Source: Shimia gijangensis
GTDB lineage: Bacteria; Pseudomonadota; Alphaproteobacteria; Rhodobacterales; Rhodobacteraceae
DNA: 64,000 nt
Assembly: GCF_900142085.1 (NCBI RefSeq)
Contig: NZ_FQZQ01000016.1
Location: 42,877 to 106,876, forward strand
Direction: 5' to 3'
Shown here: piece after piece, positions 46,423-55,323 of the stretch
Layout: each line of letters begins with the position of its first letter
How positions within the stretch are numbered: the first letter of the stretch is position 1
Translations under genes and position numbers: made by a program
Notes under the pieces: model-generated
Databases searched by the model: none
What the model saw: only the letters and a program-made list of their open reading frames with translations
Told to the model about the DNA's origin: nothing

Positions 46423-48740
46423 GCGCATCGACCCCTCAGGATACGGCAACCGCAAATGTGGAATTCAACCAGCTTGGTAAGCCCCTAACGCGCACCGATG
46501 CCGCCGGTAAAGTTTTTGGCACAACGCCATTTGCAGGCGACTATGCCATGCCGCAAATGCTGCATTTGCAAGTGGTGCGGTCGACGGTTGCCAGTGCAAA
46601 GCTTTTGAAATTGAACACGGAAAAAGCACGTGCACTTGATGGGGTGGTCGAAATCCTGACCGCTGATGACCTGCCAAACCCGTCAGCGACGCCTCACTTT
46701 CACGAAGCATACGGTGAAAAGCGACCAATGACGGATCCACCGCTTTTGGTTAGCGACCGGATCAGGTTTTTTGGTGAACCGCTGGCGGTCATTGCAGCAG
46801 AAACCAGTGAAATTGCCGCACAAGCCTGTGCGCTTGTGGAGGCCGAATACGAGCCTGTTCAGGGCGTATATGACCCACAGGAAGCCCTGCAACCGGGCGC
46901 GCCGATTGTGCATGGCGAAGATAACATCATGGTAGAGCGCAAGATCCGAAAGGGTGATGTTGCTGCGGGCTTTGAAGATGCCGATCTGATCGTTGAAAAC
47001 ACCTATCGCACGCCGTTTCAGGAACATGCCTTTCTGGAACCCGAAGTTGGTCTTGCGTGGGTTGATGAAACCGGAGTGATCAATATCCGGACATGTGCTC
47101 AGGACATTGAGCATTTCAGGATGATCGCCGACGTTCTTGACCTGCCTCATAACAGGGTTCGCATTCGAGGTGCTTTTGTCGGGGGAGGCTTTGGCGGCAA
47201 GGAAGAATGCGCGCGCGAGATCTATATGGCGCTGATGGCGCTGAAAACAGGCCGCCCGGTGCGGCTGGAGTATTCTCGTGAGGATTCCTTTGTTGGGCAC
47301 GGCAAACGTCATCCTATGATCCTGCGCTATAAAACCGGCGTTACCAAAGACGGGAAAATCAGTGCGCTGGATGTGGATATTCTGGCTGACTCTGGCGCCT
47401 ATCTGTATCTCAGCGCCAATGTTCTGCTTTATGCGGCTGTTGCTGCACCCGGCCCCTACAAGGTCGACAATCTAAAGGTTTGCGCCCGCGCTGTGGCGAC
47501 GAACAACATGTATACCAGCGCCTTTCGCGGCTATGGCGCGATGCAGGCCTGCGCGGCCTACGAACAGCAAATGGACGAGGTTGCAAAGGCGGTTGGCAAG
47601 GACCCGATCGCGTTCCGTCAGCAGAATTACCTGAAAACCGGTGATCCGATTGCAACGGGTTTCGTCCCTCCGGGCGCTATCTGGACTGACCAATGCGTTG
47701 ATCGCGCTTGGGCCGCACTTGGTCCTCGGGTCGAACCAGTTGAGCCGCATATCAAAACTGGGCGTGGCGTTGCGGCCTACCAGCAGAGCTATGGCAAGGT
47801 GAGTTTTCTGGGGGACACCTCTGAGGCCTGGGTGGGTGTAGAGTTCGACGGATCGGTGGTTGTCAGATCCGGCGTGGCCGATATCGGCGGCGGTCAGGTG
47901 TCGTCTCTGGCCCAGATCGCGGCTGAAGTTCTGGGTGTCGGCCTTGATGATGTCACCATTTACAAAACCGACAGCGCCCTGACCCCGCTTGCTGGCAGAA
48001 CGGCTGCAACCCGCACGCTCAGCATGACCGGAAACGCCACAAAAAAGGCATCCGAGGCTATTCGCAGCCGGTTGCTTGGTCGCGCGGCGATAGAGTTTGG
48101 CGTGAAACCATCGGAGGTTTTGCTGTCCAAAGGGCGGGTCTTGGTTGGAAATGCTCCGGAAAAATCGATGCGCCTCGGTGATCTGGCCAGGTTGTGCCAC
48201 ATCGACGGCATTCAGGCTTCGGAACTTGCAATGCACTGCGCAACGCATGCCGACCTTCTGGATAGTGAGACAGGTCAGGGGCAGGCACATCCGGACTATA
48301 CCTATGGTGCCCATGCAATTGAGGTGTCGGTCGACACGGAAACCGGAGAAGTCCGGATCTTGAAAAGCATCGGCGCCCACGATGTTGGCCAGTGTATCAA
48401 CCGGGCCGCTGTCGAAGATCAGATTGAGGGCGGTGCCCAAAATGGTCAGGGCTACGCATTAAGCGAAGAGATGCTCTACAACGAAGGCAAGCTTATGACG
48501 CCATCCCTTAGCGAGTATTTGATGCCGACCTCTATGGATATGACCGAGGTTGAGAGCATCATCCTTGAATCCCGAAGCGGCGTTGGTCCTTTTGGTGCCA
48601 AAGGTATTGGCGAACCTGCCATCTCTGCGGTCGCCCCAGCCATTGCAAATGCAATCACAGACGCCATTGGTGTTCGCATTTTCGAATTGCCATTGACGCC
48701 CGAGCGTATCGTAAACGCATTGATGGACCAGGAGAGTTAG
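46419..48740 (+). CDS. Molybdenum hydroxylase molybdopterin-binding subunit
   Basis: This 773-residue large catalytic subunit hydroxylates its substrate with water-derived oxygen at a Mo-cytosine-dinucleotide-type centre. Family segments seen are GGGFGGKEE, TSAFRGYGAMQA, the GGGQVSSLAQIAAEVLG region and KGIGEPAI with the catalytic glutamate near the C-terminus. The substrate is not determined; aldehydes, CO, nicotinate, purines and aromatic acyl-CoAs are all known for the superfamily, and the active-site loop that decides CO oxidation was not recognised. It ends the operon. Confidence 0.93.
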   Translation: MSASTPQDTATANVEFNQLGKPLTRTDAAGKVFGTTPFAGDYAMPQMLHLQVVRSTVASAKLLKLNTEKARALDGVVEILTADDLPNPSATPHFHEAYGEKRPMTDPPLLVSDRIRFFGEPLAVIAAETSEIAAQACALVEAEYEPVQGVYDPQEALQPGAPIVHGEDNIMVERKIRKGDVAAGFEDADLIVENTYRTPFQEHAFLEPEVGLAWVDETGVINIRTCAQDIEHFRMIADVLDLPHNRVRIRGAFVGGGFGGKEECAREIYMALMALKTGRPVRLEYSREDSFVGHGKRHPMILRYKTGVTKDGKISALDVDILADSGAYLYLSANVLLYAAVAAPGPYKVDNLKVCARAVATNNMYTSAFRGYGAMQACAAYEQQMDEVAKAVGKDPIAFRQQNYLKTGDPIATGFVPPGAIWTDQCVDRAWAALGPRVEPVEPHIKTGRGVAAYQQSYGKVSFLGDTSEAWVGVEFDGSVVVRSGVADIGGGQVSSLAQIAAEVLGVGLDDVTIYKTDSALTPLAGRTAATRTLSMTGNATKKASEAIRSRLLGRAAIEFGVKPSEVLLSKGRVLVGNAPEKSMRLGDLARLCHIDGIQASELAMHCATHADLLDSETGQGQAHPDYTYGAHAIEVSVDTETGEVRILKSIGAHDVGQCINRAAVEDQIEGGAQNGQGYALSEEMLYNEGKLMTPSLSEYLMPTSMDMTEVESIILESRSGVGPFGAKGIGEPAISAVAPAIANAITDAIGVRIFELPLTPERIVNALMDQES

Positions 48741-48770
48741 TTAAGGCCGATCAAGGACGAACGGCCGGAG

Positions 48771-49530
48771 TTACACCAACCAAAGCGCCAGGGCTGGAAA
48801 AGCAATCAGCAGCCCAACCCGTTCGAGATCCGCCACAAGGAAGGGCACGATGCCCCGGAACAGGTTGCTAAGTGACATCCATGGCGCCGTGCCCTTGATC
48901 ACGAACAGGTTCATGCCAACCGGGGGCGCTATCAGGCCGATCTCAACCGCAGAGACAACAACCGAGGCTGCCTCGGTGGGCGAAAACCAACCGGCAAAAA
49001 GCCCGCCCAAAACAAAACCGAACAGGATGACAACCGGCCAGATGCCCAAAATAGCGCGCCAGCGCTGCGCCCGAAGCATACGCGCATCTGCAGGGCCCGC
49101 GTCGGGTTTGATGCGGGTGTAGACTGAGATTGCGATGACATACATGAACGCGGCCAAAAGGCCCGGAATGATCGCGGCAATGAACAATGTGCCAATCGAG
49201 GTTTCTGTCAGGATGCCATAGATCACAAAGATCACGCTGGGCGGGATCAACACACCCAATGTGCCGCACGCTGCCACAGATGCACCCGCCAGTTCGTTGG
49301 AATAGCCGCGATCACGCATTTCCGGCAACGCGACCTTGCCCATTGTCGCCGCTGTGGCAAGGCTCGATCCGCTGATGGCGCCGAAGCCTGCGCAGGCGAC
49401 AACCGTCGACATCACCAGCCCACCGCGAAAGTGGCCGACCATGGCATGCGCCCCGTCATACAGCTCGCGCGAGAGCCCGGTGCGAAAGGCGATGGCGCCC
49501 TTCAGGATGAACAAGGGGACGACCGAGAGG
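48771..49530 (-). pseudogene. TRAP transporter large permease (dctM-like) remnant
   Basis: About 250 codons match the large (M) membrane subunit of TRAP transporters, which use a sodium gradient to import organic acids. The family length is about 430. The 5' quarter is missing: recognisable homology begins at VPLFILKG, and the codons before it are unrelated. An internal block of roughly 120 residues is also missing near 48950, where FSPTEAASVVVSA joins directly to VEIGLIAPPVGMNLFVI. The C-terminus is intact. No P or Q subunit genes remain. This is a decayed gene. Confidence 0.8.
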
Positions 49531-49917
49531 CGCGCCCTGTTAGAGGGGTTTGGCGCAGGTATCGCCGCGTGTAAAATCAGCAAGGATCAGCTGGCACATC
49601 TGAATGATCTCGCCACGCAGATGTAACAGCCCGCGGCAGATGGCAAGGCTTCAGACCTTGAAGCGATCACCGGCCTGAACAGCCAGTTTCACATGAACAT
49701 TATTAAGGCGTCCGGCAACAACCGGCTTGCCGAAGCCATTGGAAATTTTGCTCACCCACTGTTGATCCAACGGCGGTTTACCTCATTCAGTGCCGAGCGC
49801 CTTAACCGCAGTATGGTTATTTATCTCGACATTTTGGATGCTCTGAAGGCTGGCGACTCGGAATGGGCTTCGGCCGCAATGAGATTGCATATTCTGACGA
49901 GCAAATCTGGCAATTGA
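49531..49917 (+). pseudogene. GntR-family FCD-domain regulator remnant
   Basis: One reading frame from RALLEGFGAGIAACKIS through SQFHMNIIKASGN to AMRLHILTSKSGN reads as the C-terminal FCD ligand-binding domain of FadR/GntR regulators. The DNA-binding domain is absent and a TAA at 49624-49626 interrupts the frame. The metal-binding His of SQFHMNI and of MRLHI are still present. It abuts the truncated TRAP gene head to head at about 49530, as expected if one deletion removed the space and 5' ends between two divergent genes. Confidence 0.75.
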
Positions 49918-50018
49918 TTTGGCGATATCCACGGTGATATCGTCCTCAATGCGAATGACGTCGAATTCTTGTGCCAATTCGGCCCGCGACCCTTGTTTGG
50001 CGCGAGGCTGCAGACCCT

Positions 50019-50816
50019 TCACAGCTTGCCCAAACCCAAACGCGCGCTGAGGTTTGTTCCGAGAAAAATGACGGCTGCGACGCAAACAATGGTCGGCCCA
50101 GAGGGCGTGTCCCACAAAAAGGATGCACGCAAACCCAACAAGGCCGAAACAACCCCGATCACGGCGGCACAAAGCGCCATAGCTTCGGGCGTTCGTGTGA
50201 CAGGGCGCGCGCTGGCGGCGGGAATAATCAGCAGAGCCACAATCAACAAGGCGCCAATCACCTTGATGGCAACAGCCACAACCATGGCGAGCCCAAGGGT
50301 CAGCACAAGTTGTTCGCGTTTCGGGTCAATGCCGCTGGCGTAGGCCAGATCCGGGTTGAGGGTCGATGTCAAAAGGGCAGACCAGCGCCAGATTGTCAAA
50401 ACCAGAACCAGAACGGCCCCACTCCAAATCACGGCAAGATCGGATTTGCTGACGGCGAGGATGTCGCCAAACAGATAGGCATCCAGATCCACCCGCACGC
50501 CCTTTAGAAAGGACACGGCCACCAAACCAAAAGCCAGCGCCGAGTGGGCCAAAACCCCAAGGAGTGTATCCATGGCATAGCCGCGCCCCGTGAGCATCGA
50601 AACGGTCAGTGCCATAATAAGAGCAACAGCCAGCGCACCGGTAAAGACGGATGTGGACAGGGCCAGCGACAGGGCGACCCCAAGGATTGCCGCATGGGCA
50701 GTGGCATCGCCAAAATAGGCCATGCGCCGCCAGACCACAAAGCAACCCAACGGCGCGGCCGCAATGGCAACGCCAACACCGGCCAGCGTGGCGCGCACCA
50801 GAAAGTCATCAAGCAT
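50019..50816 (-). CDS. znuB: Zinc ABC transporter permease
   Basis: This 265-residue inner-membrane permease imports zinc with ZnuC and ZnuA. Multiple hydrophobic helices are seen, with family motifs FGDATAHAAILGVAL and LIVALLIIPAASAR. The start MLDDFLVRA at 50816 overlaps znuC by 8 bases, indicating coupling. A longer upstream frame would be antisense-like repeat of the His-rich znuC tail and is not used. Confidence 0.93.
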   Translation of the reverse strand: MLDDFLVRATLAGVGVAIAAAPLGCFVVWRRMAYFGDATAHAAILGVALSLALSTSVFTGALAVALIMALTVSMLTGRGYAMDTLLGVLAHSALAFGLVAVSFLKGVRVDLDAYLFGDILAVSKSDLAVIWSGAVLVLVLTIWRWSALLTSTLNPDLAYASGIDPKREQLVLTLGLAMVVAVAIKVIGALLIVALLIIPAASARPVTRTPEAMALCAAVIGVVSALLGLRASFLWDTPSGPTIVCVAAVIFLGTNLSARLGLGKL

Positions 50817-51564
50817 GATCGCAGGTTCCGTGTTCATGGCTGTGGGAATCATGACTGTGGTGATGGTGGTCATGGTCGTGGCGGTACAATGCGAGCGCCC
50901 CTTGGGTGCCAGACCCAAACAGGGCGCGGTATTCCGGTGCCGAGGCCACGATCTCGGGCGTGCCATGGCAGCATACATGGCCATTCAGGCAAACCACTCT
51001 GTCCGAAGCGCTCATCACAACGTGCAGTTCGTGGCTGACCATCAAAATTGCCGTACCAAGGTCGGAACGAACCTGTTCGATCTGACGATACAATGCCGCC
51101 GATCCGGGCTGATCCAATCCGGTTGTGGGCTCATCAAGGATCAAAAGGTCCGGGTTTTTCAACAAGGCGCGGGCCAGCAAGATACGCTGAAACTGGCCGC
51201 CGGACAATGCCGACATTTGGCGTTCTTGTAGCCCCTGCGCTCCGGCCACGGAAAGCGCTTGTTCCGTAACCTCGCGGTCATGTCGTAAAGGCAAATTCAG
51301 GAACCGGTTCACAGTCAGCGGAAGAGTGGCATCAATCGAAAGGCTTTGAGGTACGTAGCCAATGCGCAATCCCTTCGCACGGACGATCTTGCCGGATGTC
51401 GGTTTCTGCGCCCCGATGATAGACCTCAGCAAGGTGGTTTTACCCGAGCCGTTTGGGCCCACTACCGTGACGATTTCACCCTTATCGATGCTGAAATCCA
51501 CGTGACTTAGTGCCTGATGTCGGCCAAGGCGTACGCCAAGGCCCATGAGAGTTACAAGGCTCAT
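50809..51564 (-). CDS. znuC: Zinc ABC transporter ATPase
   Basis: This 251-residue ATPase has Walker A GPNGSGKTT, signature LSGGQFQRILLARAL, Walker B LLILDEPTTGLD and the switch His in MVSHELHVV. The C-terminal 20 residues are strikingly His/Asp-rich (HDHDHHHHSHDSHSHEH), probably binding zinc on the cytoplasmic side, which could sense or buffer the transported metal. It is coupled to zur upstream (ATGA) and overlaps znuB downstream. Confidence 0.95.
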   Translation of the reverse strand: MSLVTLMGLGVRLGRHQALSHVDFSIDKGEIVTVVGPNGSGKTTLLRSIIGAQKPTSGKIVRAKGLRIGYVPQSLSIDATLPLTVNRFLNLPLRHDREVTEQALSVAGAQGLQERQMSALSGGQFQRILLARALLKNPDLLILDEPTTGLDQPGSAALYRQIEQVRSDLGTAILMVSHELHVVMSASDRVVCLNGHVCCHGTPEIVASAPEYRALFGSGTQGALALYRHDHDHHHHSHDSHSHEHGTCDHA

Positions 51565-52037
51565 GAATTATTTGCCTTCTGACAGGTGGGACAAAGACCT
51601 TCAGCCTCGATCACGGTGTTCTCAACCTGAAATCCGGCGTCACGCGCCGCGTTTTGCAGGTCCCGCACCGGCATCGCGGCCTCGGCCACAGCACCGCAAT
51701 CCCGACAGATCAGAAATACAGGCGAGTGGCTATTGCCGGGGTGTGTACACGCCAGCCATGCATTCAAACGCTCAATTTTGTGGGCAAAGCCATGGGTTTC
51801 GAGAAAATCCAACGCGCGGTAGGCCACGGGCGGCTGAGACCCAAGCCCTTCCTGAGACAGGATTGCGAGAATGTCATAGGCACCCATAGCGCGATGTTCG
51901 CGCAACAGGATTTCCAAAACGCGCCGACGGACTTGGGTAAGCTGCACCTTATGAGCCGCACAAAAGGCTTCCGCCGCTTGCAAGCCTGATGCGACGCAAG
52001 TCGTGTGGTCGTGTTTTTCAAAACCAATGTCGTGCAC
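51561..52037 (-). CDS. zur: Zinc uptake regulator (Fur family)
   Basis: This 158-residue Fur-family repressor has an N-terminal winged helix (LTQVRRRVLEILLREHRAMGAYDIL, then AYRALDFLETHGFAHKIE) and a C-terminal metal and dimer domain with structural cysteines CRDCG and CPTC. The adjacent znuCB and divergent znuA genes, with a palindrome between them, identify it as Zur rather than Fur. It starts a zur-znuC-znuB operon. Confidence 0.93.
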   Translation of the reverse strand: MHDIGFEKHDHTTCVASGLQAAEAFCAAHKVQLTQVRRRVLEILLREHRAMGAYDILAILSQEGLGSQPPVAYRALDFLETHGFAHKIERLNAWLACTHPGNSHSPVFLICRDCGAVAEAAMPVRDLQNAARDAGFQVENTVIEAEGLCPTCQKANNS

Positions 52038-52067
52038 TTTTAATCACCCCATGATTTGGTGAAGGTT

Positions 52068-52085
52068 GATATAGTATAACATATC
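52068..52085. promoter_or_regulatory. Zur-box-like palindrome between zur and znuA
   Basis: GATATAGTATAACATATC is an 18-base imperfect palindrome (14 of 18 positions symmetric) matching the AT-rich Zur operator pattern with TATA centre seen in Alphaproteobacteria. It lies 30 bases before zur and 46 bases before znuA, so one site could repress both transcripts when zinc is ample. Confidence 0.75.
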
Positions 52086-52131
52086 GTATAAGGCCAGCAT
52101 CTTATTGACGATCAGAGTGTGGAGAGTGGTT

Positions 52132-53070
52132 TTGAATCGATTGCTGAGTGGGGTAACGGCGGCTTTGTTGTTGAGCGGTGGCGCACTGGCGGAAGGCGTG
52201 CGCGTCGTTGTGGATGTTGCCCCGATCCATTCGATGGTGGCACGCGTCATGCAAAATGTGGCTGAGCCAACGTTGTTGATCCGCGCCGGGGATTCGCCAC
52301 ATGATTTTGCATTGCGACCCAGCGCTGCGCAGTCGTTGCAGGACGTTGATGTCGTATTCTGGTTGGGCCACATGTTGACCCCTTCTTTGGAAGACACTTT
52401 GGCGACTGTTGCCACTCATGCCCAGTCCGTCGAGTTGTCAGAAGTGCCCGGCACAACGGTTTTGGAATTTCGGCAAGAGGCCGTGTTTGGGGAAGACCAT
52501 CATGATGATGAACACGAAGACGCACATGACGATCATCACGACGACCATGCGCATGAAGGCGTCGATCCGCATATGTGGCTAGACCCGGACAATGCCGCAA
52601 TCTGGCTGACAGAAATTGCAGACACTTTGCAAAAGGCCGATCCGAAAAATGCAGACATCTATGCGGCCAATGCGGCGGTGGCAAAATCTGAGTATTCAGA
52701 GCTTTCACTGGAAATTGACGCGTTGTTATCCCCGCTCAAGGCCGAGCAATTTGTCGTTTTTCACGATGCTTATCAATATTTTGAGAACCGGTTTCACCTT
52801 GAGGCAACGGGCGCAATTGTGCTTTCCGATGGACGCGCACCAAGCGCGGCGCGGCTGAACGAAGTGCGTGATGAAATCATGCATCAGGGTGTTACGTGTG
52901 TTTTTAGTGAACCCCAGTTCGACCCTCGTATGGTGCAAGCGGTGGCTGGCATGGCCAACACCGCAGAATTGGATCCGATGGGCGTAGAGATCACGTCGGG
53001 TCCGGATTTGTACCCCACCTTGATCCGCAATCTGGCAATGGCCATATCAAGCTGTCTGAGGAACCACTAA
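52132..53070 (+). CDS. znuA: Zinc-binding periplasmic protein
   Basis: This 312-residue substrate-binding protein captures zinc in the periplasm for ZnuBC. Signal peptide: MNRLLSGVTAALLLSGGALA. The metal histidines lie in APIHSMV, VDPHMWLDP and VFHDAYQYF, and a His/Asp-rich loop (about residues 122-143) typical of ZnuA lies between domains. The likely start is TTG at 52132 with GGAG seven bases upstream. Upstream in-frame TTG and GTG codons would put extra residues before the signal peptide. Confidence 0.94.
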   Translation: MNRLLSGVTAALLLSGGALAEGVRVVVDVAPIHSMVARVMQNVAEPTLLIRAGDSPHDFALRPSAAQSLQDVDVVFWLGHMLTPSLEDTLATVATHAQSVELSEVPGTTVLEFRQEAVFGEDHHDDEHEDAHDDHHDDHAHEGVDPHMWLDPDNAAIWLTEIADTLQKADPKNADIYAANAAVAKSEYSELSLEIDALLSPLKAEQFVVFHDAYQYFENRFHLEATGAIVLSDGRAPSAARLNEVRDEIMHQGVTCVFSEPQFDPRMVQAVAGMANTAELDPMGVEITSGPDLYPTLIRNLAMAISSCLRNH

Positions 53071-53099
53071 GACAAAAGCTCTTGGTACAGTTTTCCGCA

Positions 53100-53130
53100 C
53101 AAAAAAACGGGCCGCTCGAAAGCGGCCCGT
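53100..53130 (-). terminator. Rho-independent terminator of the substrate-binding protein gene
   Basis: A perfect 10-bp stem (ACGGGCCGCT, 53107-53130, four-base loop) is followed on the minus strand by seven T, 20 bases after the stop. It may act for both convergent transcripts. Confidence 0.87.
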
Positions 53131-53149
53131 TCCATTTTGTCTATTTGAA

Positions 53150-54811
53150 TCAGGTCCAGCCGAGACGCGCCGGGCGAATCTCAAATGAGATGTGGTGACC
53201 GCCACCAACAAGACCCTCGCGGGTGTGGTTCGAAACCGACCGCCAGTAGGGCTGGATGGTGACAGCATCATCCTGAAGGATTTTCTCGCCTTTGGCCATC
53301 AGCGCCTTACGTTCATCAATGTCAGCGGTTGCCAAGGCTTGATCCAGGATCGCATCAAATTCAGCACTCGCATAACCAAACTCGTTCCATGCTTCGCCTG
53401 AGCGATAGGCCAGAGCCCAAATCTGTACGCCAAGTGGGCGGTGGTTCCAGTTGGTCGACGAGAACGCATATTTGGTCCAGTTGTTCCAGAACGTCGAACC
53501 AGGCAGGATCGTCCGCTTAACTTTGAAACCAGCGTCGCGCAGCTGAGCAGCAACAGCATCCGTGGTGTTCTTACGGTAGCCATCGTCAATCGAGTGAATT
53601 TCCATCTCGAAATCTTGCATGCCGGTTTCGTTAAGAAGCGCCGTCGCGGCCGCAGGGTTATACTCTGTTCCGCCAATGTCAGCATAGTCCGGGTGAGCCG
53701 GGCCAACGTGGTGGTTCTGCGCGACAACACCGCGTCCGTCAAAACCAAGTTCCAGACAAACTGCGTTGTCGACTGCCAGCTGAATGGCTTTGCGAACACG
53801 TTTGTCGGCATAAGGCTTAACGCCATCAACCTCGGCCAACTGATTTGGACGAATGACAATCGACGACATCGTGACAACATCGTTCTGGTTCCAGCCGTCA
53901 AGCGAGCCGATCAGATCGATGTATTCGCCGTCAACTGACCATGTCATATCAAATTCGTCGGATTCTGCACCGGCAACCCACGAAGCGGGGTCAGAGCCAT
54001 AGTCCAGCGTCTCGATTCGATCCATCCACGCACCGTTGCCCGCGTTCCACCATGTATGATCTTCGTTGCGAACCAGAACGGACTTAACACCCACTTCCAG
54101 CGATTCAGGCAAATACGGACCAGTCCCAATTGGATTGTTCAGCATTTCTTCTGCATTAAACGAGCTGTGAACGATTGCAGCCGGATAATCAGCCATGCCA
54201 GGGATCAGGGAAATATCGGCCTTTGGCAGGTTCAGACGCACTGTATGGCTGTCGACCACCTCAACAGAGCCTTCGACGGCTTTCTCGGTTGCCGGATCGA
54301 CCAAGGATGCAAAGCGACCAGCCATCGAATTGCCTTCGACTTTCTTGTCGCACCACCCAATGATGTTACGTGCAACGTCTTCGGCGGTGAAATCATCACC
54401 GTTGTTCCACTTGACGCCTTTGCGAACATGCAAAGTGTAGGTCTTAGCATCTTCTGAAATATCCCAACTCTCAAGCAAGTAAGGTTGGAAGGAGCCGTCG
54501 TTTTCATAGCTCACCAGATACTCAAGCCAACCACGTGAGAAGTTTGCGATTTGCGACCAGTCATAGGTGCGCGGATCCTTCAGCGCGCGTACTTCTTGCT
54601 CAATACGCACGGTGCCACCCATCTTGGGGGTACCTTCAGCATGTGCAGGTGCCGCCATGCCAATCATCGAATAGGCTGTTGCGGCAGTCGCGCCAAATGC
54701 GCTGGCCAGCGCGATAAATTCGCGGCGGCTCACTTCATCAGTCCCAACCTTGGACGCCTGATCGACGATCGTTTGGGGCATAGGCTGACCATTGCGTTTA
54801 TAAAATGTCAT
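53150..54811 (-). CDS. Tat-exported peptide/nickel-type ABC substrate-binding protein
   Basis: This 553-residue SBP_bac_5 family protein binds peptides, opines, sugars or nickel in the periplasm. It has a Tat signal ([19 protein letters not shown], ending near PAHA) after a 27-residue leader, then [44 protein letters not shown] (family signature) and a full-length body. AGAGGA precedes the ATG. No permease or ATPase gene is adjacent: znuA lies on one side and a LacI-type gene on the other. It is therefore an orphan binding protein unless its transporter is elsewhere. Confidence 0.9.
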   Translation of the reverse strand: MTFYKRNGQPMPQTIVDQASKVGTDEVSRREFIALASAFGATAATAYSMIGMAAPAHAEGTPKMGGTVRIEQEVRALKDPRTYDWSQIANFSRGWLEYLVSYENDGSFQPYLLESWDISEDAKTYTLHVRKGVKWNNGDDFTAEDVARNIIGWCDKKVEGNSMAGRFASLVDPATEKAVEGSVEVVDSHTVRLNLPKADISLIPGMADYPAAIVHSSFNAEEMLNNPIGTGPYLPESLEVGVKSVLVRNEDHTWWNAGNGAWMDRIETLDYGSDPASWVAGAESDEFDMTWSVDGEYIDLIGSLDGWNQNDVVTMSSIVIRPNQLAEVDGVKPYADKRVRKAIQLAVDNAVCLELGFDGRGVVAQNHHVGPAHPDYADIGGTEYNPAAATALLNETGMQDFEMEIHSIDDGYRKNTTDAVAAQLRDAGFKVKRTILPGSTFWNNWTKYAFSSTNWNHRPLGVQIWALAYRSGEAWNEFGYASAEFDAILDQALATADIDERKALMAKGEKILQDDAVTIQPYWRSVSNHTREGLVGGGHHISFEIRPARLGWT

Positions 54812-55323
54812 AGTATTCCTCTCTGTTGATCATTATTTTTTGGTTTTCCCAAATTTGTGCAGCTGATCTGCATTATTTCGCCAAGCACTTTGGCCTAACG
54901 ATTTAGAAGTTTTGGTGGCTCTCCCTTCTTCGAAACGCGGCGCGGGCCCATGCGGCACCCGGCATTTCGAAATGCTCCACGCTTTCCAACCTGTTACATC
55001 CATCCACAGCTAGGGTAGGGGATGCAACACATATCGACTCTTTTTTTTGTGATTGTATAGAGCGTGTCCACACAGAACCCCGATAAAAAACGAAGTTTGC
55101 GCGTGGGGCCGTTTGCGGCAAATAAGTTTCGTCGAACTGCCAAAGCATTGGTGAGTTTACGTTGAGTTCCAGCCTATCGCTCTGTTCCGGTTGCGACCAG
55201 TCAAGAAGATAAATCGACACTTTCGGTCTCAATACAGTAACTCGCCGCGGCAATCAGGCGTTACGCTCGATCAGGTGATTCCGCTTGGCCTTTGGTTCAC
55301 TCCAGACGAGCGACCTTGAGCAA
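54812..55323. other. Gene-free region upstream of substrate-binding protein
   Basis: This 512-base region shows no supported gene. A 116-codon minus-strand frame at 54903-55253 has no family features. It must hold the promoter of the substrate-binding protein gene. I see no clear copy of the LacI-type operator found at 56371. Confidence 0.6.

Noticed and set aside
47472..48440. A 322-codon minus-strand frame inside the Mo subunit gene
   Set aside because: It is an antisense shadow of a conserved catalytic subunit.
49915..49992. A short minus-strand peptide (RAELAQEFDVIRIEDD) recalling dehydrogenase N-termini
   Set aside because: Only about 25 residues are suggestive and the frame is not sustained; chance cannot be excluded.
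54903..55253. A 116-codon minus-strand frame before the substrate-binding protein gene
   Set aside because: The composition looks random and there is no family resemblance or clear ribosome site.
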